A stretch of 64,000 nucleotides of DNA from Geomonas agri (GTDB lineage: Bacteria; Desulfobacterota; Desulfuromonadia; Geobacterales; Geobacteraceae). Position 1 is the first letter of the stretch, and each line of letters opens with the position of its first letter. Positions 26,969 through 35,864 of the stretch are shown here, one piece after another. The stretch covers positions 1 to 64,000 of the forward strand of contig NZ_JAINZO010000001.1 of the NCBI RefSeq assembly GCF_020179605.1, given 5' to 3'. A program made the translations under genes and the position numbers. The notes under the pieces are model-generated. The model was given only the letters and a program-made list of their open reading frames with translations. It searched no databases and was not told where the DNA came from.

Positions 26969-27766
26969 TTGAAACCATTACGATACCCATACAGATTCGT
27001 TGGCGCACTTGCAGCGTTTGTTTTGCTTAGTGCCATTCCCGCCAATGCCCTGGGGGTTCTGGATTATGTCTATTCAGTCCGTGAAGGAGGGACCGTCGTC
27101 TTCAGCCATGATAAGCACTTTAAGGCACTTTTCCCCAATAAAACAATAAACGGCGATGATTGTATCACTTGTCACTCGACCATCTATAAATCTCACGGCA
27201 AGCGCCCGGTCACCATGTCTGAAATGTACAGCGGCCGGTCATGTGGGGCCTGCCACGGTAAACGCGCTTTTTCGCTTTCAAAGTGTGGGAGGTGCCACAC
27301 CGTGAAGGACGTGAGCTTTCGTGTCCAACCGACCGGTGATGTCATTTTTCCTCATGCCGCACACATTTCAAAGATCCAGTGCGATGTTTGTCATCCGCGT
27401 CTTTTCAAACCTAGCAGGAATCGTTCTGTTGGCATGGCCCAAATGGAAAAGGGCAAGTCATGCGGTGCCTGTCACAAAGGGAAAATAGCCTTTGCCTTGG
27501 AGGACTGTTCCCGATGTCATTTGGCAGGTAATGTACTTATGAAGGCAAGAAAACCATGGGAAGTCAATTTCAGGCATGCTGCCCATTTGCCCGCATACAA
27601 ATGTGTCGATTGCCATCCCCGGGTATTCAAGCTTGGGTATGAAAAATCCCGGCCTCGCATGACCATGCAGGATATGGATAAGGGAAAATCGTGTGGTGCC
27701 TGCCATGATGACCAGGTAGCATTCTCAACACGGTTTAACTGTCAGCGCTGCCACGATAACATGTAG
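26969..27766 (+). CDS. Nine-heme cytochrome made of three c7-type triheme repeats
   Basis: 265 residues starting at a TTG with a CGAGG site eight bases before it. A signal peptide ends ANA. Three repeats of about 75 residues each carry three CXXCH sites (CITCH/CGACH/CGRCH, CDVCH/CGACH/CSRCH, CVDCH/CGACH/CQRCH), with the conserved pattern VxFxHxxH, MxxMxxGxSCGACH in each. This is the c(7)-type triheme domain found in Geobacter multi-domain periplasmic cytochromes. Linear repeats of this kind act as periplasmic wires. No operon partner is evident; an eroded insertion element follows. Confidence 0.9.
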   Translation: MKPLRYPYRFVGALAAFVLLSAIPANALGVLDYVYSVREGGTVVFSHDKHFKALFPNKTINGDDCITCHSTIYKSHGKRPVTMSEMYSGRSCGACHGKRAFSLSKCGRCHTVKDVSFRVQPTGDVIFPHAAHISKIQCDVCHPRLFKPSRNRSVGMAQMEKGKSCGACHKGKIAFALEDCSRCHLAGNVLMKARKPWEVNFRHAAHLPAYKCVDCHPRVFKLGYEKSRPRMTMQDMDKGKSCGACHDDQVAFSTRFNCQRCHDNM

Positions 27767-27782
27767 TTTTCTAAAGGCAACA

Positions 27783-28297
27783 CCCCACCTGTTGGTGGGG
27801 ACTTCCAACGTTCGACAACTTCTGGGAGTATGATTGGGGCTTGCAGATTGGGTTTTGATTCTGAAATAATCGAATGTGGACAGGATCCTTCCAGGGGGCT
27901 GCAATCGTAATACGCCCGGCTTTGCAGGGGGACCCCGAAAAGTTTGACTGCTCCAGGGTAAAGTGGCGCCTCCCTCCGTTCGTGAATATCTCCATACCGC
28001 CGAAGCGTGCGGTATCCAAAGTGATCGGGTGCATCAAGGGCAAGAACGCAATTGCTATTGCAAGCAACTTTGGTGGTCGCACTAGTACTTCAAGTGTAAA
28101 ACCTTTCTGGGCTGGCGGTTGCTTCGTCTCTACCATCGGTCGAGACGAACAGGTCATAGTCGATTATATTCGGCGCCAAGAGAGAGGATCTAAGGATAGA
28201 CCAGTTTCAATTACGAACTTAGTCGCTTTTAAGCGGTCTCAGATTTAAACGACCGTTTTGAGCGCTTCACCAATCAAGTTCCCCGGCTTTGCCGGGG
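27783..28297 (+). mobile_element. Eroded IS200-like element
   Basis: The boundaries are suggested by two hairpins, CCCCACC-tgtt-GGTGGGG at 27783-27800 and CCCCGGC-ttt-GCCGGGG at 28281-28297, like the subterminal hairpins of IS200/IS605 elements. Inside lies a damaged transposase. No tnpB-like gene is present. A second fragment of the same transposase tail lies at 30103-30171. Confidence 0.55.
27874..28248 (+). pseudogene. IS200-family transposase (TnpA) remnant
   Basis: The C-terminal part reads ISIPPKRAVSKVIGCIKGKN and then FWAGGCFVSTIGRDEQVI followed by DYIRRQE, all hallmark segments of IS200 TnpA. The HUH region expected before ISIPPK (normally PDHVHM) is replaced by PPFVN, so the metal-binding histidines are lost, and the N-terminal third is unrecognisable. 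The protein cannot be active. Confidence 0.7.
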
Positions 28298-28411
28298 GGG
28301 ACAAGATTAATGGCTCGTTGTTGCTAATTAGAACCGTTATGTTTTTGTGCGGTTTCTGGTTGACACCGAGGCGTTGACAACGAGGCAATTAAACATTTAA
28401 GGAGAGTATGA

Positions 28412-28816
28412 ATGAACAAATTTACGAAAGTCCTGATCTTTGCAATTGCGCTTGCACTTCCAGCGGTTGGGCAATGTGCGGATGCGGGTTCAAAAAATGA
28501 AAAGTCATCAGCCGGAAAAGTCTACAAGGTGAGTGAACTTTTCACAGGAAAGGCCGCCCTTGACAAGCAAAAGGTGACTGTAAAGGGAAAAGTGGTCAAG
28601 GTGTCGGGCGGGATCATGGACAGGAACTGGATACATCTGCAGGATGGTAGTGGTTCCTCAAACAGACAAGATAACGATTTGACGGTGACCACTACCCAGG
28701 CACTCCCGACAGTAGGTAAAATTGTGACAATAACTGGCACATTGGCCAAAGACAAGGATTTCGGGAGCGGGTATTTTTATAAAGTCATTGTGGAAAACGC
28801 GACCATCAGGCCTTAA
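28412..28816 (+). CDS. Secreted OB-fold (NrfJ-like) protein
   Basis: 134 residues with a signal peptide ending CADA. The mature domain (about 38-133) is a single OB-fold: VTVKGKVVKVSGGIMDRNWIHLQDGSG, then DLTVTTTQALPTVGKIVTITGTLA. This matches the small periplasmic OB-fold proteins often found with cytochrome genes and annotated as NrfJ-related or DNA-binding-like. A strong AAGGAGAG site precedes the ATG. The role may be heme or metal handling; that is not shown. Confidence 0.75.
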   Translation: MNKFTKVLIFAIALALPAVGQCADAGSKNEKSSAGKVYKVSELFTGKAALDKQKVTVKGKVVKVSGGIMDRNWIHLQDGSGSSNRQDNDLTVTTTQALPTVGKIVTITGTLAKDKDFGSGYFYKVIVENATIRP

Positions 28817-29052
28817 TATGCTTGCGTCATCCCGTGGTATGCAAAGCCTGGGAGCAGAACTTTCACTGCAAAGATATGACGATACTTCTTGTCCAAAATT
28901 CAAAGCTCTCGAAAAAGCAGTGAAATGGATCAGTCCCAAAAGGCAGATCCGACTTATGAGAGTGATTTTTGCATGTCTCGAATGCTGGGGTATTCATTGA
29001 AATGATGTTGAATGTCGAGGCACATCACTACTTCTGAATAAAAAAAATAGGT

Positions 29053-29103
29053 GCATATACAACAGAGGGCCACTGCAGTGCAGTGGCCCTCTGTTGTATA
29101 TGC
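29053..29103 (-). terminator. 25-bp perfect palindrome, terminator of the 12-heme gene
   Basis: Arms of 25 bp at 29053-29077 and 29079-29103 pair perfectly around a single central base. Read leftward, a T-rich tract (complement of the A tract at 29040-29047) follows within a few bases, making a strong terminator for the minus-strand gene. The stem is unusually long. Confidence 0.8.
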
Positions 29104-29118
29104 CTTCCCCGTGACCGA

Positions 29119-30048
29119 TTATTTATTGGGTTGCTTATTCGGAATTTTAGTAGTGCCAAGTTGTGGGGATTTTGTGTCTTTATAGTTATTCAGATCGTGC
29201 GCGATGCTGTGACAGGTTCCGCATTTCGGGAACTTGGCCAGCATAGATGCCGGGTGTGGTGTACCGTGACAGCTTTGGCACTGAGGCACCATCTTGTGTT
29301 TTGCCTTATGACAAGTCACGCAAGCCAGGTTCTTGTGCTTGAAGGCACTGGCCGTAAGTTGCTCGAAAGCTTTCTTGTGACAGGCGGCGCAGTCCCTGGA
29401 AGGTGTTTGGGCGTCGTATACAATGTTTTTCGGCATGTGTGCCTGGTGGCACTTTTTGCAGTCGGCATTGGTCTGTTCCGCGAAGTGTGCTTTGTGACAT
29501 TGGGTGCACTCAGGAATCATGCCGTGGGTGTTGTGGCACGTACTGCAAAAGAGCGCCGTATGCTTGCTTTTGTTGTCACGTAACTTGACGATCTGACCTG
29601 TATGGCAGGTAAGGCAGGGATCTGTGATATTTCTGCCCATTTTGATGTTCAGAGGTGTATGGGGATTGAAGTGGCAACTGTTGCAAGCGGCCAGTTTGTA
29701 ATGAGGCTTTCCTTCGTGGCATTGACTGCAGAGCGGGATGATCTTGCGTGTTTTAGGAGGATGCCCATTGTGGCAGTCCTGGCAGCCGATCTCTGTCTTG
29801 TGTTTGGTGCCTGCCGCAGCTATGTCAGCAGGTGCTTTGCTGTGACATTTTATGCAGTCATCATTCAATAATTTGGGGATTGGAATATCTGTTGTGGTCG
29901 CCTGTGTCTTGGCCTGGGTCATATTTTGCGGCTTTGGGAGGGAGGGCGCCTTTGGGGCCGCAGCGTAGGTTAGGCTTTTAGCAGTGATAAGGGCGAGTCC
30001 AGCCCATAAAACAATCCATACTTTCTTTGACATGCAGTATTTACCCAT
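29119..30048 (-). CDS. 12-heme cytochrome c
   Basis: 309 residues with a signal peptide (about 1-30). Twelve CXXCH sites: CIKCH, CQDCH, CSQCH, CNSCH, CLTCH, CSTCH, CTQCH, CKKCH, CAACH, CVTCH, CQSCH, CGTCH. The central repeats alternate CxxCHxxH with short spacers, and the C-terminus is a Lys/Asn/Pro-rich tail. Start supported by an AAGGAGG site. It is the only intact cytochrome gene of the locus on the minus strand, flanked by insertion-sequence relics, so it may have been inserted or inverted. Likely a periplasmic electron carrier. Confidence 0.9.
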   Translation of the reverse strand: MGKYCMSKKVWIVLWAGLALITAKSLTYAAAPKAPSLPKPQNMTQAKTQATTTDIPIPKLLNDDCIKCHSKAPADIAAAGTKHKTEIGCQDCHNGHPPKTRKIIPLCSQCHEGKPHYKLAACNSCHFNPHTPLNIKMGRNITDPCLTCHTGQIVKLRDNKSKHTALFCSTCHNTHGMIPECTQCHKAHFAEQTNADCKKCHQAHMPKNIVYDAQTPSRDCAACHKKAFEQLTASAFKHKNLACVTCHKAKHKMVPQCQSCHGTPHPASMLAKFPKCGTCHSIAHDLNNYKDTKSPQLGTTKIPNKQPNK

Positions 30049-30102
30049 TTGTGTTGCCTCCTTGGATTGTTACATTTGAAAAAACTTAAAACTTATAGAA
30101 AG

Positions 30103-30171
30103 CCGTCGAGACGAATAGGCCCTTGTTAACTATATTCGGCGCTAAGAGTCAGAGAATCAATGGATAGACCC
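30103..30171 (+). pseudogene. Second IS200 transposase tail fragment
   Basis: The translation reads GRDE-type residues, a stop, then LVNYIRR, a stop and ES..QWIDP, colinear with the tail of the relic at 28139-28205 and similar to it at the DNA level. Two stops show decay. It abuts the IS4-like relic. Confidence 0.5.
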
Positions 30172-30760
30172 ACTGCTGTCCCATAGTTTTTAAAGTAGCG
30201 CCAGCTGTGGGTTTTGCGTAGTTGGCGTGGTCGAAATATTCTGCGCTCGAACAAATTCATCTGTAATAATCGAAACATTCGCTGTGCGGACAGCCCGAGC
30301 TTCGATTTGAACTTCAGCCACGCGAGCAGCAGGTAAGCGTACATGGTGATCCAGAGCTGAGTCTGGGCAGCGTACTAGGAGGCCTCCAAGAACGTCTTCA
30401 CCTTCTGGCTACTTTGATCCACTTGAAGAACAGCTCGATCTGCCTCTGATCCTTATAAAGCTCTGCCACAACCTTGCAAGTGATGAGCGTTGGTGATGAA
30501 GGATACTTGTTCCCGTTTTCGGCGATGAACTGGACGAGTCGCAGTTTGTCTTAACTTCCTTGAGCGCAATCTCTTGGTCAACCACCACGCCTTTAGCTTT
30601 CAGGCAGCGGCGCTTCTTGAAGCACTCAACCAAGGCCATCGCGCGACGATGAAGATGCCGTTGCTGGTGAGCGTCTGGTACCAAGTGTAGTCGGTGTAGT
30701 CGCGAGGTGATGAGGGTCATTACTGTCTCATAGGTCCCGTGTCAGGTCAACGTCGATCTC
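30150..30760 (-). pseudogene. IS4-family transposase remnant
   Basis: Reading leftward, three frames together give DYTWYQTLTSNGIFIVA, then VAELYKDQRQIELFFKWIK and finally MYAYLLLAWLKFKSKLG with LQMNLFERR. These are the C-terminal half of IS4-type DDE transposases, including the catalytic glutamate and lysine of the YREK signature; the R of the signature is Q here. At least two frameshifts separate the blocks. The upstream half (30760-31260) may be the decayed N-terminus but is not recognisable. Confidence 0.6.
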
Positions 30761-31465
30761 TTCCGCCGAAGGCATTCCCCTGCAGGTCGATCTAATGGGC
30801 ATGTGCGCCAACCTATCGGGAATCGCATTGGCCACGATCTTGTCCTGTATGGCGTTACCACGTCTTGATCGGCAACCTGGCTAGTGATGGTGGTGGCAGC
30901 CCTGTCGTAGCGCTACTCAATGATTTCAGCAGGTCCTTCTGGTCGTCTCGGGCAGTAATGTGATGAGCAGTTGACCCTTTGATCCGCATTGCCCTCTCGC
31001 AAGCTACATCCCGACCGTTCCCGGTCGAAGCGCTTGTACCCCATACGGAGTGTAAATTGAGCTCGGTGAAGGTCGAAGGTCCTGCGGGAGAGAACCTCCT
31101 CGAGGGCCTATGCAGCCTCCTTGCCGATTTGTGTGCCCTACGAGATGAACCGCTCGGTGTCCACTCGGCCACGCGAGTAGTCCGCGACACTTCTGATGGC
31201 ACCAGAGCAACATGCCATGGTGCCGGTCCTACCCCTTTCCTCCCTTCTTCATATGTCCCTTGCTAGTCCCCGTCAGCCTTGACAGGAAAATAATTGAACA
31301 GGTGTTCAGATGGTATACAACTGCAGTTGAAAAATCAAATCAGTTTTTTGTGTGACACCTCGTTAAAAAGGTAATTATTCCGGGCTGTTTTGGATAAAAT
31401 CTAGGTTGATAATATTCGGCACCGTTCGTGAAATGTCAATGGCATAACGCGTAAGGGGGCCAACA
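30761..31465. other. Degenerate region upstream of the sixth OmcS homologue
   Basis: About 700 bp with no coding frame I trust. The left part is probably the worn N-terminal half of the IS4-like transposase. The right part (31290-31460) is AT-richer and should contain the promoter of the cytochrome gene at 31466. Confidence 0.4.
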
Positions 31466-32770
31466 ATGAAAAAAACACCTATAATAGAAATCTCCATGTT
31501 TTTAGCGATAGCTGCTTGTATAACCGGTCCGGCTTTCGGCGCGTCGGCAGAGTTATTTCACTCGGGTACAGTGGGGCAGTGCGAAGGGTGTCACGCATTT
31601 GGTGAAGAGGGAACGACTCAGAAAAAGCTCCCTGACAACAGCGGTGGTATAAAATTGCGGGGGAGTGATGCCAGTTCTACCTGTCTTATTTGCCATCAGG
31701 CGCCGGCTTCCATGCTTAGGGCTAATGGACACTATGTTGCGACAGCGCAGGCCGACCTCTCTGCGGGTGGGGCTCCCGTGCAACTGTCCCCCGGGGGAGA
31801 CTTCGGGTGGCTTAAGAAGAACTACCGGTGGAGGAATGAGGCGGGAGAGATGGAGACGAGTTCCGGCGATAGTCATGGGCACAATATAGTGGCCATCGAT
31901 TTCGGGTACAGCCGGGACGGCAGGCACGCTGTATCCCCAGGTGGTCAGTACCCGAGCGCCAGCCTTTCCTGTACAAGTTGCCATGACCCTCATGGCAACT
32001 ACCGCAGGAACCAGGACGGCAGCATAAGCTCCAGCGGTGTGAAAATCGTTTCGTCCGGTTCGTACAAGAACAGCCCTGCCCCTGATGCCACCAAGGCCGT
32101 GGGGACCTACCGGATGCTTGCGGGCAAGGGGTACCTGCCTAAGTCGGCTCTGGGAGGGGAACCTTTTAGGACCGATCCGCCGGTCGCCGTGTCGCCCGAG
32201 AATTACAACCGTTCGGAAGCAGGCAGCGACACCCGTGTGGCCTACGGCAGCGGCATGTCCGAGTGGTGCCAGAACTGTCACTCTGGGATCCACTCAAGTG
32301 GCGGTTCACAGCACGTGGCCGGCAACAACGCGAAGTTCAGCGACCAGATTGTCGCCAACTATAACAGTTACGTTAAGTCAGGTGACCTCAACGGTAGCCA
32401 AGCGACCTCGTACACCTCTTTGGTTCCCTACGAAATGGGAACTGATGACTACAGCGTCCTGAAGATGACCGCCAACAGTGACGGCTCAGTCACGAGCGGC
32501 CCTGGTGGCATGGGAGATAGGCCCAACGTCTCCTGCCTCTCCTGTCACCGTGGTCATGCCTCCGGGTGGGACAGTATGACCAGGTGGAACACAGAGGCAA
32601 CCATGATGGTGGGAAATGGCAGCTACGCAGGCATAGACAGCAGGGCCTCTTCTGTAACAGCGCAGGGGAGGACCGAGGCTGAGGCAAGACAAGCCTACTA
32701 CGGCCGCCCCGCCTCGCGGTTCGCCATCTTTCAGCGCAGCCTGTGCAACAAGTGCCATGCCAAGGATTAG
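31466..32770 (+). CDS. OmcS-family hexaheme cytochrome
   Basis: 434 residues with a signal peptide ending FGASA and mature FHSGT. Six heme sites: CEGCH, CLICH, CTSCH, CQNCH, CLSCH, CNKCH with the C-terminal CHAKD. Landmarks SPGGDFGWLKKNY, SHGHNIVAIDFGY, HDPHGNYRR and GSGMSEW are typical of OmcS. It is closer to the 22483-23820 homologue than to the 361/4550 pair in loop composition (GTYRMLAG, AYYGRPAS). It stands alone behind insertion-sequence debris and before a broken cytochrome gene. Confidence 0.92.
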   Translation: MKKTPIIEISMFLAIAACITGPAFGASAELFHSGTVGQCEGCHAFGEEGTTQKKLPDNSGGIKLRGSDASSTCLICHQAPASMLRANGHYVATAQADLSAGGAPVQLSPGGDFGWLKKNYRWRNEAGEMETSSGDSHGHNIVAIDFGYSRDGRHAVSPGGQYPSASLSCTSCHDPHGNYRRNQDGSISSSGVKIVSSGSYKNSPAPDATKAVGTYRMLAGKGYLPKSALGGEPFRTDPPVAVSPENYNRSEAGSDTRVAYGSGMSEWCQNCHSGIHSSGGSQHVAGNNAKFSDQIVANYNSYVKSGDLNGSQATSYTSLVPYEMGTDDYSVLKMTANSDGSVTSGPGGMGDRPNVSCLSCHRGHASGWDSMTRWNTEATMMVGNGSYAGIDSRASSVTAQGRTEAEARQAYYGRPASRFAIFQRSLCNKCHAKD

Positions 32771-32939
32771 TGTGCGAGTTGCAGCTGCGAGTAGGCCAGC
32801 ATTGAAATAATTGTATTCCATGGCGACGACGTTTTGGGGTTAGTGAAAGGTACGTATGGGTGCGATACTGCGTGTGTTTGTACGGACCCTTGCGTGGTTG
32901 TAGGTCTTGGCATTCGCGTACGCTATTTGAGGCGATCTC

Positions 32940-33297
32940 TTGGTGGAGCCAAGGTGGCAAGGGGGTGCAAAGGGGGGGCAAGGGAAACACGGGGAGGAAC
33001 CGCACGTGCCGGACACCAAGCCGGAAAAGCGTGTACGTCAGGCAGTAAAGGATGGGGTGCAGGACCCGTTCACAGCCCTTCACCCGGGAGCACCCGGCGG
33101 CATGGACTACCTGGACTACGTAGCAGCCAACCACGCGGATTACAAGCCTCTGTTCGGCACTAGCAGGATCCTGCTGGTGAACGGCAAAGTCGGCTGCTGA
33201 CCTGTCACGCCCCTCTGAACCCGGAAAGAAATCATCTAGTGATGAGTGACCACGGCAGCTCGCTCTGCCTTACCTGCCACATCCAAATAGTTGGTGC
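32940..33297 (+). pseudogene. Broken diheme cytochrome c
   Basis: The frame from 32940 reads to VNGKVGC and then a stop. Adding one base inside the codon after that Cys restores LTCH, and the shifted frame continues with APLNPERNHLVMSDHGSSLCLTCHIQ-like residues. So two CXXCH motifs of the doubled type are present, the first split by a one-base deletion. There is no signal peptide in frame, so the 5' part is also lost. Confidence 0.6.
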
Positions 33298-33326
33298 GGG
33301 TGCAGGAGGTAGGTGGAACCGCTTTT

Positions 33327-33665
33327 TCACAGGTACTTTTCCAGCAGTTCCTCGATGATCTCGCCGATGGTGGTCCTGCGGTAGGCCGAGGCAATCTTCA
33401 GTTTCAGGTGCAGATCTTGCCTGATATTGGCGGTGAGGCGCACGTCCCCTTCAGGCACCATTCCCGAGACAACCTTGCCTCCCGCCTTGGGGGCGACCTT
33501 CCCCTTTTCGGGGGCGGGGCGAGCTGTGGCGGAACGGGGCGACGCCTTGGGCTGCGTGCTGTTTTTGGGTTTGCGCGACTCCCTGGCCGGCGCGGGGGAG
33601 GGCGGCACGTTTCCGCTCATCCCGTCCAACTCGAAGAGCCCCATCTGGTTTTCCGTATCAGTCAT
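33327..33665 (-). CDS. Ribbon-helix-helix DNA-binding protein with a long basic linker
   Basis: 112 residues. The first 70 are low-complexity and rich in Pro, Ala, Lys and Ser. The last 40 (DVRLTANIRQDLHLKLKIASAYRR, then TIGEIIEELLEKYL) form a ribbon-helix-helix fold like ParG or CopG repressors. Such proteins regulate partition or toxin genes; no toxin or parA is adjacent. The start at 33665 lacks a strong ribosome site. Function unknown. Confidence 0.65.
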   Translation of the reverse strand: MTDTENQMGLFELDGMSGNVPPSPAPARESRKPKNSTQPKASPRSATARPAPEKGKVAPKAGGKVVSGMVPEGDVRLTANIRQDLHLKLKIASAYRRTTIGEIIEELLEKYL

Positions 33666-34108
33666 TCCTATCTTCCCCTAGCATAATGCGGCGCACTATA
33701 GCAAGCGTCAGCCGCCTCAGGCAACCGTTTTCTATGCCACCGCGTCACTTACGCTATTGTTCCGCATCTTGACGGTGATCAAGGCAACGGAGTAGAATCG
33801 GCACCGCGTCAGGTACGACCCCACGGGCTCGGCCCGGTGGTCACCAGGAGGCCCAGACAAGGAAGGCGAGGAGGAGCGGTGGTTGAAATCGACCTGTGCT
33901 AGAAAAGTCGGTAGTGCGACTACGGACCGCTCCCGAAGACTTTTGCTCCTGCGCAGGGCAAATAACGAGCTGTAGGGGATCACGCCGTTCGTGGCATACC
34001 CTAGCTGGGGGAACTTCTGGCGTCGGGAAAGCGTCGGAGTTGTTGACACTTGTGGACTCGTGTTTAAAATGATCTAATTCAAAACCACAACACATCGCGG
34101 AGCGAACG
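33666..34108. other. Intergenic region without a recognised gene
   Basis: About 440 bp. A minus-strand frame at 33732-34049 encodes a Ser/Arg-rich product that I do not recognise and do not trust. Confidence 0.4.
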
Positions 34109-34285
34109 ATGAACCCAGATCTGGCTAGATTGACCCCGGGGCAGAAGTTGATGAAGCAGGCGATTCATGAGATCGACGATTATTTCGGCGAAGGTGTGGC
34201 GTTCAAGAATATCGACTTTCTAGGTGAGTACATGCAGACCCTCGCGATCCTGGAACTGAAGGAAACGTTGCGGAACAAGCTTTAG
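34109..34285 (+). CDS. Small conserved-looking protein of unknown function
   Basis: 58 residues from an ATG with a CGGAG site. The sequence begins MNPDLARLTPGQKLMKQAI and contains DDYFGEGVAFKNIDFLGEYM and LAILELKETL; it is acidic, helical and without signal peptide or cysteine. Codon use fits the region. It faces the kinase gene end to end with only 22 bp between stops. I cannot assign a function. Confidence 0.55.
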   Translation: MNPDLARLTPGQKLMKQAIHEIDDYFGEGVAFKNIDFLGEYMQTLAILELKETLRNKL

Positions 34286-34307
34286 TCCGCGTTTCCCCTG
34301 CGGCGGG

Positions 34308-35861
34308 TCAGTCGACCTTGTTGGGCAGAGAGAACCAGAAACAGGCGCCTGTGTTGAGTCCCCCTTCGGCCCAGACCCTGCCACCATGCCTGAGCACGAT
34401 GCGCTGCACGATTGCGAGCCCCACTCCGGTCCCCTCGAACTCCTCGTTGGCGTGCAGGCGCTGGAACAGCCCGAACAGCTTGTTGGCGTAGGCCTCGTCA
34501 AAGCCGACACCGTTATCCCTGACGTAGACCTCCTGCTCGTTTTCCCGTTCCACCGAGCCGATGGCTATCGTGGCCGTAGCACGAGACCGGGTGAACTTGA
34601 TGGCGTTGCCGATCAGGTTGATCAGCACCTGGCGCAGCATGGCGGCGTCGCCCAAAACTACCGGCAGCGGCGCGATATCCCACTGCACCTCCCTTTCTTG
34701 CAGGTCCCCTTGCAGATCGGCTACGATCTCCCGCACTAATAGCCCCAGGTCCACCCAACCTTTCATCATCTCGCTGCGTCCCATCCTGGAGAACGCCAAC
34801 AGGTCGTCGATGAGCAGTCCCATCTTCTTGGCAGCGCTACCGATGACATCGAGATAGTGGCGGCTCTTTTCATCCAGTCCCGTCCCCGCCTTAGCGTTCA
34901 ACAGGTCGACGAAGCCGATGATATGCCTAAGTGGCGCCCGCAGATCGTGGGAGACCGAGTAGCTGAACGACTCGAGCTCGCGGTTGGTGGCGGCCAACTG
35001 CTCCAGTTGGTTCCTTAGGGCGAGGTTCAGTTCGAGGATCTTCGCTTCTCCCTGTTTTTGCAGCGTGATGTCCCGGATGACGGCGAACACCCAGGTCGAT
35101 TCCTGCGCCTCTATGGGGTTCAGCATGATGTCCACCGGTATCTCTGAGCCGTTTTTGTGGCGCCCGTACAGCTCCAGCCCGATCCCCATTTTCCTGGCCC
35201 TGGGATCACCGAAGTAGTTGCGCAGGTGCTGGCGGTGACGTTTGTGGAAGCGCTTGGGGATGAGGGTCTCGATGCGCTGGCCCACCAGTTCCTCGCGCAT
35301 GTAACCGAAGATCACCTCGGCCTGCTGGTTCACCTTGCGGATTACACCCCCTCCGTCCACTACCACGATGGCGTCGGGTGCCGTTTCGAAGAGGCGCTCC
35401 AGCATGGTGCGGCTTTTCGCCATCGCCTCCTCGGACGCGCGCCGCTCGGTGTTGTCATGCAGGATCAGCACGTACCCGGCACGCCCCCCATCCGGATCCC
35501 GGAACTCGTTCAGGGTGATGGCGGCCCAGAGGCGGCTGCCGTCCTTGCGCAGGCGCCACCCCTGCAGCTCCAGGCTTCCCATGCTGTCCGTGATCGAGAG
35601 TTCCCGCTGCGGAGTGCCGGAGCGGATCTCCTCCTTGGGGTGCAGCAGGGAGAAGTGCCTGCCCAGGATCTCGTGGGCGAGGTAGCGGGTGATGCGCTCG
35701 GCGCCGTTGTTCCATGACACGATTTCGCCCTTGACGTTGAGCAGGATCAGGGCGTAGTCCTTCACCTGCTCCGCCATCAGGCGGAAGTACTGGTCTCCGG
35801 CCCGCTGCGAGGGGGCTTGGACGTCACTGGTGGCCTTGTCTTCATCCCGTTTGTTGACCAT
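34308..35861 (-). CDS. Cytoplasmic PAS-PAS sensor histidine kinase
   Basis: 517 residues with no membrane segment. Two PAS domains occupy about 24-140 (YALILLNVKGEIVSWNNGAE, with a PAC motif ending GYVLILHDNTERR) and 150-272 (DAIVVVDGGGVIRKVNQQAE, VFAVIRDITLQK). A coiled linker leads to the HisKA box (SYSVSHDLRAPLRHI) with its histidine, then the ATPase domain (LINLIGNAIKF, VRDNGVGFD, GTGVGLAIV). It ends without a receiver. No regulator is adjacent, so it is an orphan kinase. The ribosome site and upstream region lie inside an 11-bp tandem repeat. Confidence 0.9.
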   Translation of the reverse strand: MVNKRDEDKATSDVQAPSQRAGDQYFRLMAEQVKDYALILLNVKGEIVSWNNGAERITRYLAHEILGRHFSLLHPKEEIRSGTPQRELSITDSMGSLELQGWRLRKDGSRLWAAITLNEFRDPDGGRAGYVLILHDNTERRASEEAMAKSRTMLERLFETAPDAIVVVDGGGVIRKVNQQAEVIFGYMREELVGQRIETLIPKRFHKRHRQHLRNYFGDPRARKMGIGLELYGRHKNGSEIPVDIMLNPIEAQESTWVFAVIRDITLQKQGEAKILELNLALRNQLEQLAATNRELESFSYSVSHDLRAPLRHIIGFVDLLNAKAGTGLDEKSRHYLDVIGSAAKKMGLLIDDLLAFSRMGRSEMMKGWVDLGLLVREIVADLQGDLQEREVQWDIAPLPVVLGDAAMLRQVLINLIGNAIKFTRSRATATIAIGSVERENEQEVYVRDNGVGFDEAYANKLFGLFQRLHANEEFEGTGVGLAIVQRIVLRHGGRVWAEGGLNTGACFWFSLPNKVD

Positions 35862-35864
35862 TGC

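Noticed and set aside
31405..31425. Third copy of the IS200 tail near 31410 (GATAATATTCGGCA)
   Set aside because: Only about 12 bases match the other copies, too few to distinguish from chance.
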